Assembly: GCA_016190375.1 (NCBI GenBank)
Contig: JACPQR010000051.1
Location: forward strand, 1-64,000
Length of the DNA: 64,000 nucleotides
Reading direction: 5' to 3'
Source of the DNA: Deltaproteobacteria bacterium
Lineage (GTDB): Bacteria > Myxococcota_A > Polyangia > JACPQR01
This document shows, piece after piece, positions 33,791 to 43,557 of the stretch. Positions within the stretch are counted from its first letter, which is position 1. Each line of letters begins with the position of its first letter. Under the pieces are notes generated by a model that saw only the letters and a list, made by a program, of their open reading frames with translations, did not search any database and was not told the origin of the DNA. The position numbers were made by a program, and so were the translations under genes.

Positions 33791-35125
33791 TCAGGGATCG
33801 GGGACTTTCGTGGACCAGCGGACGTTCTCGGCGTGGCCGGAGACGACCTTGGTGACCCGTCCGCCCCAGATCGTCATGACGTGGATGCCTCCGCCGCGGG
33901 CGTCGGAGGCGAAGGCGACGAGGCGTCCGTCGGGGCTGCAGTAGGGATCGGTGGAGCGGCCGAGGCCACCGCTCAGGCGCATGATGTCGCCGTTGGCGAC
34001 GTTCACGGAGAAGATGTCGGACGAGCGACCACCGGTCACTCCGCTGAACACGATGATGTCCGCGTCCTCGCGCGGGCACCAGGACGGGGTCTGGTTGAAG
34101 CCGCCGCGATAGGTGACGCGCCGCTCGCCGCCCGATCCGTCGGCGTTCGCGACGAAGATCTGTGCGGTGCCGTGCCGGTCCGACACCCAGGCGATCCGCC
34201 GCCCGTCCGGCGACCAGGTCGGCGACACGTCGATCGCCGGGTGATCGGTGAAGCGCACCAGGTTCGACCCGTCGGCGTCGGCCACGTAGATCTCGGGGTT
34301 GCCGTCCTTCGAGAGCGACACGGCGAGCTTCTGCCCGTCCGGCGAGAGGACGGCGCCCATGCTCGGCCCAGGGTACGCGAGCAGCGGCGAGCGCCTGCCC
34401 GTGCAGAAGAGCTCCGCGTTCCCGCCGAGGAACGACGTGTAGTAGATGGAGCCCCGCGGGCCGAACGCTGGCAGGAGGTTGATCGAGTCGTTGGTCGTCA
34501 CCTGCCGCTGGTCGAAGCCGTCGAAGTCGACGGTGAAGATCTCCTTGTGCGTCCTGGCCAGCCGGCGCGCGAAGGCCAGGCGCGATCCGAACGGCCCGGG
34601 CCGGCCGTTGAAGTACCGCAGCACCTCGTTGCAGAACCGGTGCGCGATCACCCGGGTCTCGACGATGGTGCCCGTGTAGACCTTGGTCACGACCGCCTCG
34701 TTCGGACGGACCACCTCGTAGAGCCGGAGCTCGATCCGGACGCGGTCGCCGCCCAGGCTCTCGGCTTGTCCCTTGATCACGCCTTGCGCGCCGATCCCGG
34801 CCCAGCGGCGGGGCTCGAGCCCGAGACCTTCGGCCTCGAGCTCCACGGGATACGACCGCTCTGCGAGGACCTCGAGCGAGCCCGTGAACGCGAGGTCGTT
34901 GCGCATCACCTGGGCGAGCATCTCGGCGGCGCGGACCTCGCCGACCGGCCGGGGCACGGCGATCTTGTAGGGCTCGCGGCTGGGGTTCACGACGTCGATC
35001 ACAACCTCGCCCTGCGCGGGAAGGTCCCGCTCGCTCGCCGGCTGGCCGAAGACAGGAAGGACGGCAAGCCCGAGGGCGAGGACGGCGAGCAGGACCGGGG
35101 TGTGCTTCTGGGACCTCGTCAGCAT
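33791..35125 (-). CDS. tolB: TolB, periplasmic beta-propeller of the Tol-Pal system
   Basis: A 444-residue exported protein. The signal peptide MLTRSQKHTPVLLAVLALGL ends near VFGQPA. Residues about 45-180 form the N-terminal alpha/beta domain. The rest is a six-bladed propeller with recurring SPDGxxLA/WSPDGRRIAW and DIFSVNVANGD blades. TolB links Pal to the inner-membrane Tol complex and supports outer-membrane constriction. It is about 6 kb from tolQRA and has no pal beside it, which is unusual since tolB-pal are normally adjacent. ATTAAT occurs 8 bases before the start region on the minus strand and may be the -10. Confidence 0.92.
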   Translation of the reverse strand: MLTRSQKHTPVLLAVLALGLAVLPVFGQPASERDLPAQGEVVIDVVNPSREPYKIAVPRPVGEVRAAEMLAQVMRNDLAFTGSLEVLAERSYPVELEAEGLGLEPRRWAGIGAQGVIKGQAESLGGDRVRIELRLYEVVRPNEAVVTKVYTGTIVETRVIAHRFCNEVLRYFNGRPGPFGSRLAFARRLARTHKEIFTVDFDGFDQRQVTTNDSINLLPAFGPRGSIYYTSFLGGNAELFCTGRRSPLLAYPGPSMGAVLSPDGQKLAVSLSKDGNPEIYVADADGSNLVRFTDHPAIDVSPTWSPDGRRIAWVSDRHGTAQIFVANADGSGGERRVTYRGGFNQTPSWCPREDADIIVFSGVTGGRSSDIFSVNVANGDIMRLSGGLGRSTDPYCSPDGRLVAFASDARGGGIHVMTIWGGRVTKVVSGHAENVRWSTKVPDP

Positions 35126-35158
35126 CGAGGGGCATTAATGCTCACGCCGCCCGAGGCG

Positions 35159-38100
35159 TCAACCTCGGTCGACGACCGGGATGGGCGTTCGCCGGATCCC
35201 CTCGTGGAGGGCGTAGAGGATCGCAGCGGGACGCAGCGAGAGTCGACCGACGGACGCGGATCGGAGCGCCTTCACCGAGAGCAGGCGCAACGTACCCTCC
35301 TCGAGGTGCGCCTCGAGGTCGGGCGATCGGTAGACGACGTCGGCGGCCATCTCGAGCTCGTGGGTCTCGCCAGCGAAGCGACCCAGGATGCGATCCGGGC
35401 GGAGCCGGAAGGCGTTGTCGCGCTCGGCCTCGAAGTCGGCTCGGTCGAGGTACAAGCGGGGCTTGTCGCGGTAGGGCAGGCCCGCGGTCGGACAGAAGGT
35501 CCCGCAGTTTCCGCACTCGTTGCAGAGGTCGGTCAACACCGCGACCTGGTGGCCCTCGACAACCTCGAATGGCTCGGTGCCCGATTGCACCCACGTGTCG
35601 TCCTTGCGGTCGAGCAATGCCAGCGCGCGGCTCGACGCCGCGTTCTGGTAGGTGAAGAAGGCGAGGTTCGGGCAAACCCCGACGCAGAGGCTGCAGAGCA
35701 CGTCGCAGTCGAGGCATCGCGCTGCCTCGGCGCGCGCGTCGTCCGCGGAGTAGCCCTCGGCGACCTCGGCGAAGCCCAGCTTCTCCGGCCCCGGACGATG
35801 GGGTGCCGGCCGGCGCCTGATGCGCTCACCGCGGCGGCGGAGGAGATCGACGCCGTCGACCACTCGTGCGGGCTCGTCCGGCGGAGCCCAGCCCTCGACC
35901 CTGCGGCGGATCTCGAAGGCGATTCGCTTGCCGTCTCCCATCGCCTTGACGATGCTGAGCGGCGATTCGCCGACCACGTCGCCGCCCGCGAACACGCCGG
36001 GAAGAGAGGTCTCGCGAGTCGCGGGATCGACGACCACGTAGCCCGCGCCGTCGACCCGCACGCCGGCGTCCCCGAAGAGCGACAGGTCGGTGCGCTGGCC
36101 GATCGCGCACAGGAGGCTGCTCGCTTCGAGATCGAACGTCTCGCCGGTGGGCTCGGGGCGGCATCGCCCGGAGGCATCGGGCGCGCCGAGCCTCATCCGC
36201 TCGAACCGCACGCCGCGCAGTCGGCCGGAGGCTACGTCGAGCGCGATCGGCGCCACGAGCTCGACGAGCTCGCAGCCCTCCGCGAGCAGGTCGACGACCT
36301 CCTCCCTTTGCGCCGGCATCTCGTCCCGGCTGCGCCGGTACGCGACGATCACTCGCCCCCAGGCCATGCGGCGCGCCGACCGCGCGCAGTCCATCGCGAC
36401 GTCGCCGCCGCCCACGACGACCACGCTCTCGCCGAGCGCAGGTAATTGTCGCTGGGGACCCCGCGATTGCACCCCGGCGAGCTGCGCTCGCTGGGGACCC
36501 CGCGATTCGCCCGCCCTCACGGCTCTCAGGAACGAGAGCCCATCGATCACGCCGGACGCGTCCTCGCCCTCGAGGCCCAGGCGCACGCCTTGCTGTGCTC
36601 CCGTCGCCACGACGGCGAACCGGTATCTGCTCAGCAGGTCCGGAACCGCGAGGTCGCCGCCTATCCGGCGGCCGTGCTCGATCCGGACGCCGAGCGACCG
36701 GAGGAAGCGGCGGTCCTGCTCGATCGGCGCGACCGGGAGGCGGTAAGCGGGAATGGTGCCCGAGACCTGACCACCGCTCTCGGGGCGCTCCTCGTAGAGC
36801 GTCGTCTGGTAGCCCGCGCGCGCGAGGAAGTACGCGGCGGACAGGCCGCAGGGACCCGCCCCGACGATCGCGACGGTGGCTCGCGGGACGGGGACTGGCG
36901 CGGGGCTCGAGAGCGGGCCCTCGTGCTCCATGATGAACCGCTTGATCCGCCGGATCGCGAGCGGCTCGTCGTAGTGGGTGCGGACGCAGGTCCGCTCGCA
37001 GCGGTGGTCGCAGGCGCGTCCGAGCACGGCGGCGAGCGCGTTGTCCTCGCGGGTCGTGGCGACGGCCTCGTCGAGTCGCCCCGTGCGGACGAGCTCCATG
37101 TAGCGCGGCACCTTCTGCCGGATGTTGCACTCGTCCATGCAGGGCGCGTCGATGCAGTCGAACAGGCCCAGCGAGCGCCTGGTCTTCGAGCGAGAGCGCT
37201 GGAACGTGTCCTCATGGTACTCGCGGTCCGCGAGCACCATTCGCGAGTAGCCCTCGAGGTTCGCGAGCAGGCTCTCCCGGACGTCGCGGCCAGGGCGCAC
37301 GGGCGGGGACGGCAGGGATCGACCGCGCTCGTCGGCCGGCCACTCGTCGCGCCGGGCGGACTCGCGGACCAGGTCGTCGAGCGAGCGCGCGCCGAGCGCG
37401 TCGAGCGCCGAGCGGGTGTTGTCGACGTACTGGCGCAGGCGCAGATACCCGCCCGACTTGAGCAGGTCCGTGCAGCTCGTCACCGTCGACATGCCGCACC
37501 TGAGCAGGTGCGCGGCGTTGAATGCGTCCGCGCCCCCGGCGAAGGACATCGGGATCTCCGCGTCGAAGCGGCGCGCGATCGTCTCGGCGAGGCTCACCGT
37601 CAGAGCGTGAAGCGGGCGCCCGGACAGGTACATCGTCTCGTCGCGAAAGACGGTCCGGTGGTTCGCGACCTCGAGCGTGTTGGTGAGCTTGACGCCGAAG
37701 ACGACACCGCGCCTCGTCGCGGTCCCTCGGAGGCCTTCCAGGAGCGGCTGCGCGTCCTCCCATCGCAGGTCGTGCTCGAAGGCCTCGTCGGGGACCGTCA
37801 CCCTGGTGAACCCGAGCGCACGGAGGATCTCGCGGACGCGGGAGGGCCCGAGCAGCGTCGGATTGAGCTTCACCGAGGTGTGCATGCCCCAGTCGTCGAT
37901 CAGGTGCTCCGAGATGCGGCCGATCTCGTCCGGCGGGCAGCCGTGCATCGTCGAGAGCGTGACGCTGTCGGAGATGCGCCTCGGGATGTCGAGGTCGCGC
38001 ACGGCGGGAAAGCGCCGGGCGATCTGCTCGAGGTGGGCGTCGAACAGCTCGCCCGCATCGGCGGCGCGCTCGAGGAACCAGCGGACGTTGTCCTGCCTGA

Positions 38101-38578
38101 TGCCCGCGAGGTCGTATCCCACCGAGAGGTTGAACACGATCCCCGGCCCTGCGCCGTGCAGGCCCAGGGCCGCGTGCAGCGCGTGCACGAGGAGCCAGGC
38201 CCTGAGGTACTCGTCGAAGGACTCCGCGACCCGCAGCTCCTGCGACCACTCGACGTTGTACCCCTCGTCCTGAGCGTCGATGCAGGGCTTCGCGATCTCG
38301 AGCCGGTCGAGCGTCTGGACCGTCTTCAGCTCGATGAAGCGCGCCCCGCACAGCCAGGCGGCCACGATGTTCTGGGCCATCTGGGAGTGCGGCCCTGCCG
38401 CCACGCCGAACGGCGTCTCGATCCTGCGGCCGAAGACGTGGCGAGCGAACGGGTCGCCCGGCGCCGGCCTGAAGAACAGCTCCCCCGGGATCCCGAGCAC
38501 GCGTCCGTGCTGCTCGAGGTCGTCGAAGACCCAGTCGACGAGCGCGGACATCGGGATGGGGCGAAATCGTTCCGACAC
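35159..38578 (-). CDS. ygfK: YgfK-like putative selenate reductase subunit (FAD/NAD, Fe-S)
   Basis: A large soluble protein of about 1139 residues. I start at GTG 38578 because it yields VSERFRPIPMSALVDWVF, matching the MRPIPF start of YgfK; ATG 38551 is the alternative. Residues 1-420 are a dihydropyrimidine/dihydroorotate-dehydrogenase-like barrel (FGVAAGPHSQMAQN). Then come a GltD-like Fe-S segment (CDHRCERTCVR), an FAD fold (VAIVGAGPCGLSAAYFLA), a second nucleotide fold (VVVVGGGDVAMDCARSA) and C-terminal Fe-S motifs (CSLCVGVCPN and CNECGNCGTFCPTAG). In E. coli YgfK is linked to selenate/purine metabolism, but none of the usual partners is here. An in-frame duplication at 36449-36507 inserts SRGPQR repeats. 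Confidence 0.88.
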   Translation of the reverse strand: MSERFRPIPMSALVDWVFDDLEQHGRVLGIPGELFFRPAPGDPFARHVFGRRIETPFGVAAGPHSQMAQNIVAAWLCGARFIELKTVQTLDRLEIAKPCIDAQDEGYNVEWSQELRVAESFDEYLRAWLLVHALHAALGLHGAGPGIVFNLSVGYDLAGIRQDNVRWFLERAADAGELFDAHLEQIARRFPAVRDLDIPRRISDSVTLSTMHGCPPDEIGRISEHLIDDWGMHTSVKLNPTLLGPSRVREILRALGFTRVTVPDEAFEHDLRWEDAQPLLEGLRGTATRRGVVFGVKLTNTLEVANHRTVFRDETMYLSGRPLHALTVSLAETIARRFDAEIPMSFAGGADAFNAAHLLRCGMSTVTSCTDLLKSGGYLRLRQYVDNTRSALDALGARSLDDLVRESARRDEWPADERGRSLPSPPVRPGRDVRESLLANLEGYSRMVLADREYHEDTFQRSRSKTRRSLGLFDCIDAPCMDECNIRQKVPRYMELVRTGRLDEAVATTREDNALAAVLGRACDHRCERTCVRTHYDEPLAIRRIKRFIMEHEGPLSSPAPVPVPRATVAIVGAGPCGLSAAYFLARAGYQTTLYEERPESGGQVSGTIPAYRLPVAPIEQDRRFLRSLGVRIEHGRRIGGDLAVPDLLSRYRFAVVATGAQQGVRLGLEGEDASGVIDGLSFLRAVRAGESRGPQRAQLAGVQSRGPQRQLPALGESVVVVGGGDVAMDCARSARRMAWGRVIVAYRRSRDEMPAQREEVVDLLAEGCELVELVAPIALDVASGRLRGVRFERMRLGAPDASGRCRPEPTGETFDLEASSLLCAIGQRTDLSLFGDAGVRVDGAGYVVVDPATRETSLPGVFAGGDVVGESPLSIVKAMGDGKRIAFEIRRRVEGWAPPDEPARVVDGVDLLRRRGERIRRRPAPHRPGPEKLGFAEVAEGYSADDARAEAARCLDCDVLCSLCVGVCPNLAFFTYQNAASSRALALLDRKDDTWVQSGTEPFEVVEGHQVAVLTDLCNECGNCGTFCPTAGLPYRDKPRLYLDRADFEAERDNAFRLRPDRILGRFAGETHELEMAADVVYRSPDLEAHLEEGTLRLLSVKALRSASVGRLSLRPAAILYALHEGIRRTPIPVVDRG
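36449..36507. repeat. in-frame 20-base direct duplication inside the YgfK-like gene
   Basis: TCGCTGGGGACCCCGCGATT at 36449-36468 is repeated exactly at 36488-36507, 39 bases apart (13 codons), so the frame is kept. On the protein it adds two SRGPQR blocks between the first FAD fold and the second nucleotide-binding fold. Each unit contains the short inverted repeat GGGG-A/T-CCCC. Confidence 0.7.
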
Positions 38579-38637
38579 GCGGGCAAGCTCCAGGGCCGAG
38601 CGCGCCAATCCTATCCCTCTTCCGGGCCGGGTCTCTA

Positions 38638-39117
38638 CTAGGGATGGCGACCGCAGATGGGGCAGTAGGGCCACTGCCGCTCGATCGCCGCCTGGTGCAG
38701 CGGGGAGACGCAGAGGCTCGGATCCGTCTGGATGCTCATGGGGCTCGACGCGAGCGCCCGGACGGTCTCGGTGGGGCCGTCCTCGGGGTCCTCGGGCGAC
38801 GGCAGGAGCACCGGTTCGAACGACGCCTGGAGGACCTCGTACACGAAGCGGGAGTCGCCGATCTGGATCGAGTCGCCGGGCTGGAGGTCGTGGCGGCCGA
38901 CCGAGCGGTCTCCGACCACGGTCCCGTTCCGGCTGGACAGGTCGAGGAGGATCATCTTGCCGTCGTCGTCCTCCAGCAGGCAGGCGTGCTGCCGCGAGAT
39001 CTTGGAGTCGACGATCTGGATGTCGGCATCGCTGCTCCTGCCGATGACGGTGCGCCGTCCCAGCACGAAGGTCTTGCCCTCCAGCGGACCACCGGCGGCC
39101 CTCAGGCGTCGCGCCAT
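38638..39117 (-). CDS. FHA-domain protein
   Basis: A 159-residue protein with an N-terminal forkhead-associated domain (about 15-95): VIGRSSDADIQI, SKISRQHACLLED and LDLSSRNGTVVGDRSV. These are the Gly-Arg, Ser-x-x-His and Asn-Gly residues that bind phosphothreonine. The C-terminal 50 residues hold a CPICGRHP-like Cys pair at the very end with an earlier Cys (SLCVSPLHQ), which may form a small metal or disulfide element. It probably reads the products of Ser/Thr kinases such as those in this window. GAGAGGGG provides a Shine-Dalgarno sequence. Confidence 0.88.
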   Translation of the reverse strand: MARRLRAAGGPLEGKTFVLGRRTVIGRSSDADIQIVDSKISRQHACLLEDDDGKMILLDLSSRNGTVVGDRSVGRHDLQPGDSIQIGDSRFVYEVLQASFEPVLLPSPEDPEDGPTETVRALASSPMSIQTDPSLCVSPLHQAAIERQWPYCPICGRHP

Positions 39118-39335
39118 CTAACCCCTCTCTTTCGAGCGGCCAGGATACATGCTCGGTCCGGCCGGAGCCAGGGGCGACCGATCGCGCGAGCACGGTGGTG
39201 GTCACCGCCGTAAACCGGTTGCCATCGGCAGAGGCGGGTGACCTCGTGGACCCTGTCCAACGGTGCCGATCTGCGCAGGTGCTCCTGGGCACGTTCCTTG
39301 CCCAAGGCGCGCGCATGTCGTCAGAAGCACGAGGA

Positions 39336-40475
39336 ATGAGCGACCGCCCCATCGTATGTTGCGTCGGGCCCTGCGCGGCGCTGTCGCTCTTGGCCGCCGC
39401 ATGCGGAGGCGAGTCCAGTGCCCCATCGGACGCCGGCCCGGGCGACCGCGGAGCTGACGCGGAGCCCGCCCTGGAGCCGGGGACGGACGGCGGCTCCGGC
39501 GTGGACGGCGGCGCCGAGGATCCGAATGGCATCGACGCGGCGCCCGAATCCGTCTCGTGGGCCGGAGCGAGCTGCGACGACCCCGCGCCATCGGGCGCTG
39601 CCCTGCCCCCGGCGCCGAGAGCCTACACCGGGGGAAGCTGCCCGGTACTCCTCCCGGGCGCCAACACCATCGCAACCGTGACGGGTGACCGGCAGTTCCT
39701 CCTGGTCGTGCCGCGGGACCTCGCCGAGGGTGAGGCGCTCCCGCTGACGTTCCTCTGGCACTGGCTCGGAGCGAGCGCGCAGGATTTCCTGGAGAAGGGC
39801 GCGGTGCAGGAGGCGGCGGATCAGCAGCGGTTCCTCGCCGCGATTCCCGAGTCGAAGGGGGACACGCAGTTCAAGTGGCCCTACTCGACCATGGACTCCG
39901 ACGAGCGCATGGAGGAGGAGTTCGTCCTCTTCGACGACATCCTCGCCTGCGTCGCCGAGCAGTACGCCGTCAACACGAGCTGCGTCTCCAGCGTCGGAGT
40001 CAGCGCCGGAGCGCTCTTCACCGCCCAGCTCGCCGGCGGGCGCGGCGAGTACCTGTCCTCCATACTGGTCCTGAGCGGAGGAACTGGTGGCGCGCTGATC
40101 AAGGACTACCGAACCCCGGCGCACAAGATGCCCGCGATGGTCCTGTGGGGCGGGCCCGACGACAACTGCTTCGGCCTCATGAACTTCGTCGCGACCTCCG
40201 GGGACCTGGAGGCCGGGTTACGGGAGGACGGCCACTTCATCCTCGAGTGCATCCACAACTGCGGCCACGCCGAGCCTCCCATGGAGACCGAGAGCTCCAC
40301 GACGAAGTACCAGTCGCTCTGGGACTTCGTGCTCCAGCATCCTTACTGGCTCGCCGACGGCGCCTCCCCCTGGATCGAGGACGGCGTGCCCGAGAGCATC
40401 CCGACGTGGTGCGCGATCGGCGCGGGCAACGCGACGCCACGCGAGGGCGAGTGCACGTCGGAGAGCGGGTGCTGA
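39336..40475 (+). CDS. lipoprotein esterase of the PHB-depolymerase/LpqC-like alpha/beta-hydrolase type
   Basis: A 379-residue lipoprotein (Cys23 in LLAAAC). An Asp/Gly/Ala-rich linker (about 25-90) precedes an alpha/beta-hydrolase domain: LPLTFLWHWLGAS (oxyanion region), the nucleophile elbow GVSAGALF (Ser), an Asp in GGPDDNC and a His in IHNCGHAEPP. This triad is complete. The family cleaves polyesters, feruloyl or acetyl esters on polymers. ATG 39336 is preferred; ATG 39315 would lengthen the signal n-region. Surface anchoring suggests it works on extracellular polymers. Confidence 0.85.
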   Translation: MSDRPIVCCVGPCAALSLLAAACGGESSAPSDAGPGDRGADAEPALEPGTDGGSGVDGGAEDPNGIDAAPESVSWAGASCDDPAPSGAALPPAPRAYTGGSCPVLLPGANTIATVTGDRQFLLVVPRDLAEGEALPLTFLWHWLGASAQDFLEKGAVQEAADQQRFLAAIPESKGDTQFKWPYSTMDSDERMEEEFVLFDDILACVAEQYAVNTSCVSSVGVSAGALFTAQLAGGRGEYLSSILVLSGGTGGALIKDYRTPAHKMPAMVLWGGPDDNCFGLMNFVATSGDLEAGLREDGHFILECIHNCGHAEPPMETESSTTKYQSLWDFVLQHPYWLADGASPWIEDGVPESIPTWCAIGAGNATPREGECTSESGC

Positions 40476-40481
40476 GGCGGA

Positions 40482-41240
40482 TCAGTTCTGCGAGCCGCGG
40501 AAGTTGACGCGGATCGAGCGGCCGAGGACGCGGTCGGCTATCTCCGTGGGAGGAGGCGGGACGGTCGAGACCGCCCGTATCGCGGCGCGCGCGGATTCGT
40601 CGAAGGTCGGGTTGCCGCTCGACTGGGCCACGACAGGAGCGCCCACCGAGAGGTTGCGGTTGATCATCACGCGCACCGAGGCGCGGAGCTCGGACGCGTT
40701 CTCGACGGTCTGCGGAACGCGGAAGCCGCTGCGGAAGAGGCGCTGGAGCATCGTGATGTACAGGTCGATCTCCTGCGCCTCGGCCGCGTCGATCTCGCCG
40801 CCCTCGACACCGTCGGGGGAGCCCTCGCCGGCGTGGGGGTCCCCCTGCTCGCCGAGCGCCGCGGCGTGCGCGAGGGTGCGGCGCAGGGCGTCGTCGTCGA
40901 GCGCGTTCTTCGCCGCCTGGACGCGGTTCGTGCGCTTCTGCGTCTCCTCGGCGCCCGTCCTCGACAGATGGATGTCGTCGCGCGGGGCGGTCGAGACGAC
41001 CGTGGACGTGCGGGTCCGCGCCGTGTTCAAGGGCCGGCCCAGCTTGACCAGACGGGCCTTGACCGCCGGGGGCGGAGGGATGAATGCCTGCGGGCTGCCG
41101 GCGCCGGCCCGGCCTGCCGCGTCTCCGTGGACGAGGAGGAGGACGATGACGGCGGCGACGTGGGCAACCACGGAGACGATGGCACCGCTCACGTGCGCGG
41201 CCATGTAGCCATCCGTGCCCTGTCGTGCGCCTGCGCTCAT
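40482..41240 (-). CDS. tolA: TolA/TonB-like energy-coupling protein
   Basis: A 252-residue protein with one N-terminal membrane anchor (about 17-38, AIVSVVAHVAAVIVLLLVHG). A periplasmic stretch follows, and a C-terminal TonB/TolA-type domain (about 160-250) contains LYITMLQRLFRSGFRVPQTV and a GNPTFDESARAAIRAV helix. It transmits the proton-motive force from TolQR to outer-membrane partners. The middle is shorter than in E. coli TolA and lacks a long helical stalk. It follows tolR with an 11-base gap, in a tolQ-tolR-tolA order. Confidence 0.85.
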   Translation of the reverse strand: MSAGARQGTDGYMAAHVSGAIVSVVAHVAAVIVLLLVHGDAAGRAGAGSPQAFIPPPPAVKARLVKLGRPLNTARTRTSTVVSTAPRDDIHLSRTGAEETQKRTNRVQAAKNALDDDALRRTLAHAAALGEQGDPHAGEGSPDGVEGGEIDAAEAQEIDLYITMLQRLFRSGFRVPQTVENASELRASVRVMINRNLSVGAPVVAQSSGNPTFDESARAAIRAVSTVPPPPTEIADRVLGRSIRVNFRGSQN

Positions 41241-41251
41241 TTCTCGTCTCG

Positions 41252-41710
41252 TCAGTTCGTCGCCAGTGGATCGGTCACGAGCCCGAGGTTCGTCACTCCG
41301 ATGTTCCGCAGGCTCGCAAGTACCTTGACCACGATCCCGTAGGGAATGTTCCGGTCGGCCTGGAGGTACAGCTCCTTCTCGCGCATCAGCCGCTGGTTCG
41401 CTCGTAGCTGCGCCTCGATGGTCGCGAGGGCAGGGTCGACTCCGCCCTCGGCGCCCGTCGGCGCGAGCTGAGCGAGGGGAGTCTCGCCAAGGTAGACCTT
41501 GCGCTCCAGGTCTATGGAGAGGATGAGCTTGCCCTCGTCCGCCTCGATGAGGGCCGCCTGCGCGGGAGGCAGGTCGACGTCCACGCCGGCCTGCAGGAGC
41601 GGCGCGGTCACCATGAAGATGATGAGGAGCACCAGCATGACGTCGACGAGCGGCGTCACGTTGATGTCGCCCATCACGCCGCCCGGACCGCCTCCCGAGG
41701 AAATCGCCAC
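41252..41710 (-). CDS. tolR: TolR/ExbD-family protein
   Basis: A 152-residue inner-membrane protein. The single membrane helix DINVTPLVDVMLVLLIIFMV contains the conserved Asp23, which takes part in proton flow with TolQ. The C-terminal periplasmic domain (about 55-150) ends KVLASLRNIGVTNLGLVT. It forms the motor with TolQ and drives TolA. The gaps to tolQ and tolA are 12 and 11 bases, so the three are one operon. Confidence 0.93.
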   Translation of the reverse strand: MAISSGGGPGGVMGDINVTPLVDVMLVLLIIFMVTAPLLQAGVDVDLPPAQAALIEADEGKLILSIDLERKVYLGETPLAQLAPTGAEGGVDPALATIEAQLRANQRLMREKELYLQADRNIPYGIVVKVLASLRNIGVTNLGLVTDPLATN

Positions 41711-41722
41711 GACCCGCCCCTC

Positions 41723-42460
<738 letters not shown>

Positions 42461-42519
42461 GACGCCGGCTTTTAGACCATGCGGCCCCCGGGCTGTCAAA
42501 CCGGGGACGACGCACCTCC

Positions 42520-43557
42520 TCATAAGAGGACTGCCGCGAGAGCGCGCGCGACGGCGCCGCTCCGACCGAGCTGCAGGATGTGCCCACCCGCGAACCAGGA
42601 GAGCTCGGGGCGGCCCCAGTGCTCCCACAGTCGCTCGACGTGCTCGCGGGGGCAGACGCGATCGCCTCGACCGGCGACGATCGCCACCCTCGAGCGCGGC
42701 AGCTTCAGCGGGTGCGAGAGGGGACAGTGCATCGCGAAGGCGGCGCGGAGTGTCTCGCGCGTCACGCCCTGTTCCTCGGCGGCGGCCCGCTCGGGCCGGC
42801 CTTCGCCGTGGTCCCACAGGGTATCGGCCATCGAGACCATCGGGATGATCGGGATCGCGAAGCTCCAGCGAGCGTCGAGGCCGGACAGGAGCGCGACCGT
42901 GTAGCCTCCGAGGCTCATCCCCACGAGCCCGACCGAGGCCGACCCTGCCTCGAGGGCGAGGGCCCGGAGCCGGCGCGCGTCGGCGACCGCCTGTCGGAAC
43001 CCCTCGGCCGTCCTCATGACGCTGGTGGACGGGAAGAGCGTTCCGCCGACGGGCGCGCGTCTCGGAGCGCGCGCGCCGTGGAAAGGCATCGTCATGAGGT
43101 AGACGTCGAGGCCACGCTTCTCGTGCAGGAGCCGGGCCTCGAGGACGCGGGCGTCGATCGCCGGCCGGCCGCTCATCCAGGCGTGCAGGCAGATGACCGC
43201 GGGACGCGGCTCTGCGTGCAGGAGCGCGCGGACGTGCACCGTCCGGTTCTCGACGTCGGCGTCGTACTCGGCTTGCCGGGCGGAGTCGAGGGTCGCGTGG
43301 TCGCTCGGGAAGCGGATCGACTCGACGCGACCGCCGTCGACCTCGCGCACGACCCGGCGAGTCGCCCGCTCGGCGGGCGGCGGCAGCGGAAACGCGCGGT
43401 CCGGATCGGCGACGAGCGCCGGGTCGGAGTACAGCTCGAACGCAAGCCGCTGCGAGCCCGAGGGTCGACGCCGCGACGGCCGGCGCCCCAGGAGGTAGAC
43501 CCGCTCCATCGCGCGGAGCGCAAGCCGGTCGATGGCCGCGCCCAGCTTCGCTCTCAA
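42520..43557 (-). CDS. alpha/beta hydrolase
   Basis: A 345-residue protein from a TTG at 43557 that overlaps the rhomboid stop (TTGA), or 329 residues from ATG 43509. It has AVICLHAWMSG (oxyanion region), a nucleophile elbow VGMSLGGYTVALL (Ser), GRGDRVCP carrying the acid and AGGHILQLG with the catalytic His. A DALARAx-type N-terminal cap precedes the core. The substrate is unknown; the fold fits an esterase or dienelactone-type hydrolase. Translation is probably coupled to the rhomboid gene. Confidence 0.8.
   Translation of the reverse strand: MRAKLGAAIDRLALRAMERVYLLGRRPSRRRPSGSQRLAFELYSDPALVADPDRAFPLPPPAERATRRVVREVDGGRVESIRFPSDHATLDSARQAEYDADVENRTVHVRALLHAEPRPAVICLHAWMSGRPAIDARVLEARLLHEKRGLDVYLMTMPFHGARAPRRAPVGGTLFPSTSVMRTAEGFRQAVADARRLRALALEAGSASVGLVGMSLGGYTVALLSGLDARWSFAIPIIPMVSMADTLWDHGEGRPERAAAEEQGVTRETLRAAFAMHCPLSHPLKLPRSRVAIVAGRGDRVCPREHVERLWEHWGRPELSWFAGGHILQLGRSGAVARALAAVLL

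Noticed and set aside
35159..38578. A selenoprotein frame in the YgfK-like gene
   Set aside because: No in-frame TGA is bypassed; the frame is continuous and the protein is named only for its supposed selenate role.
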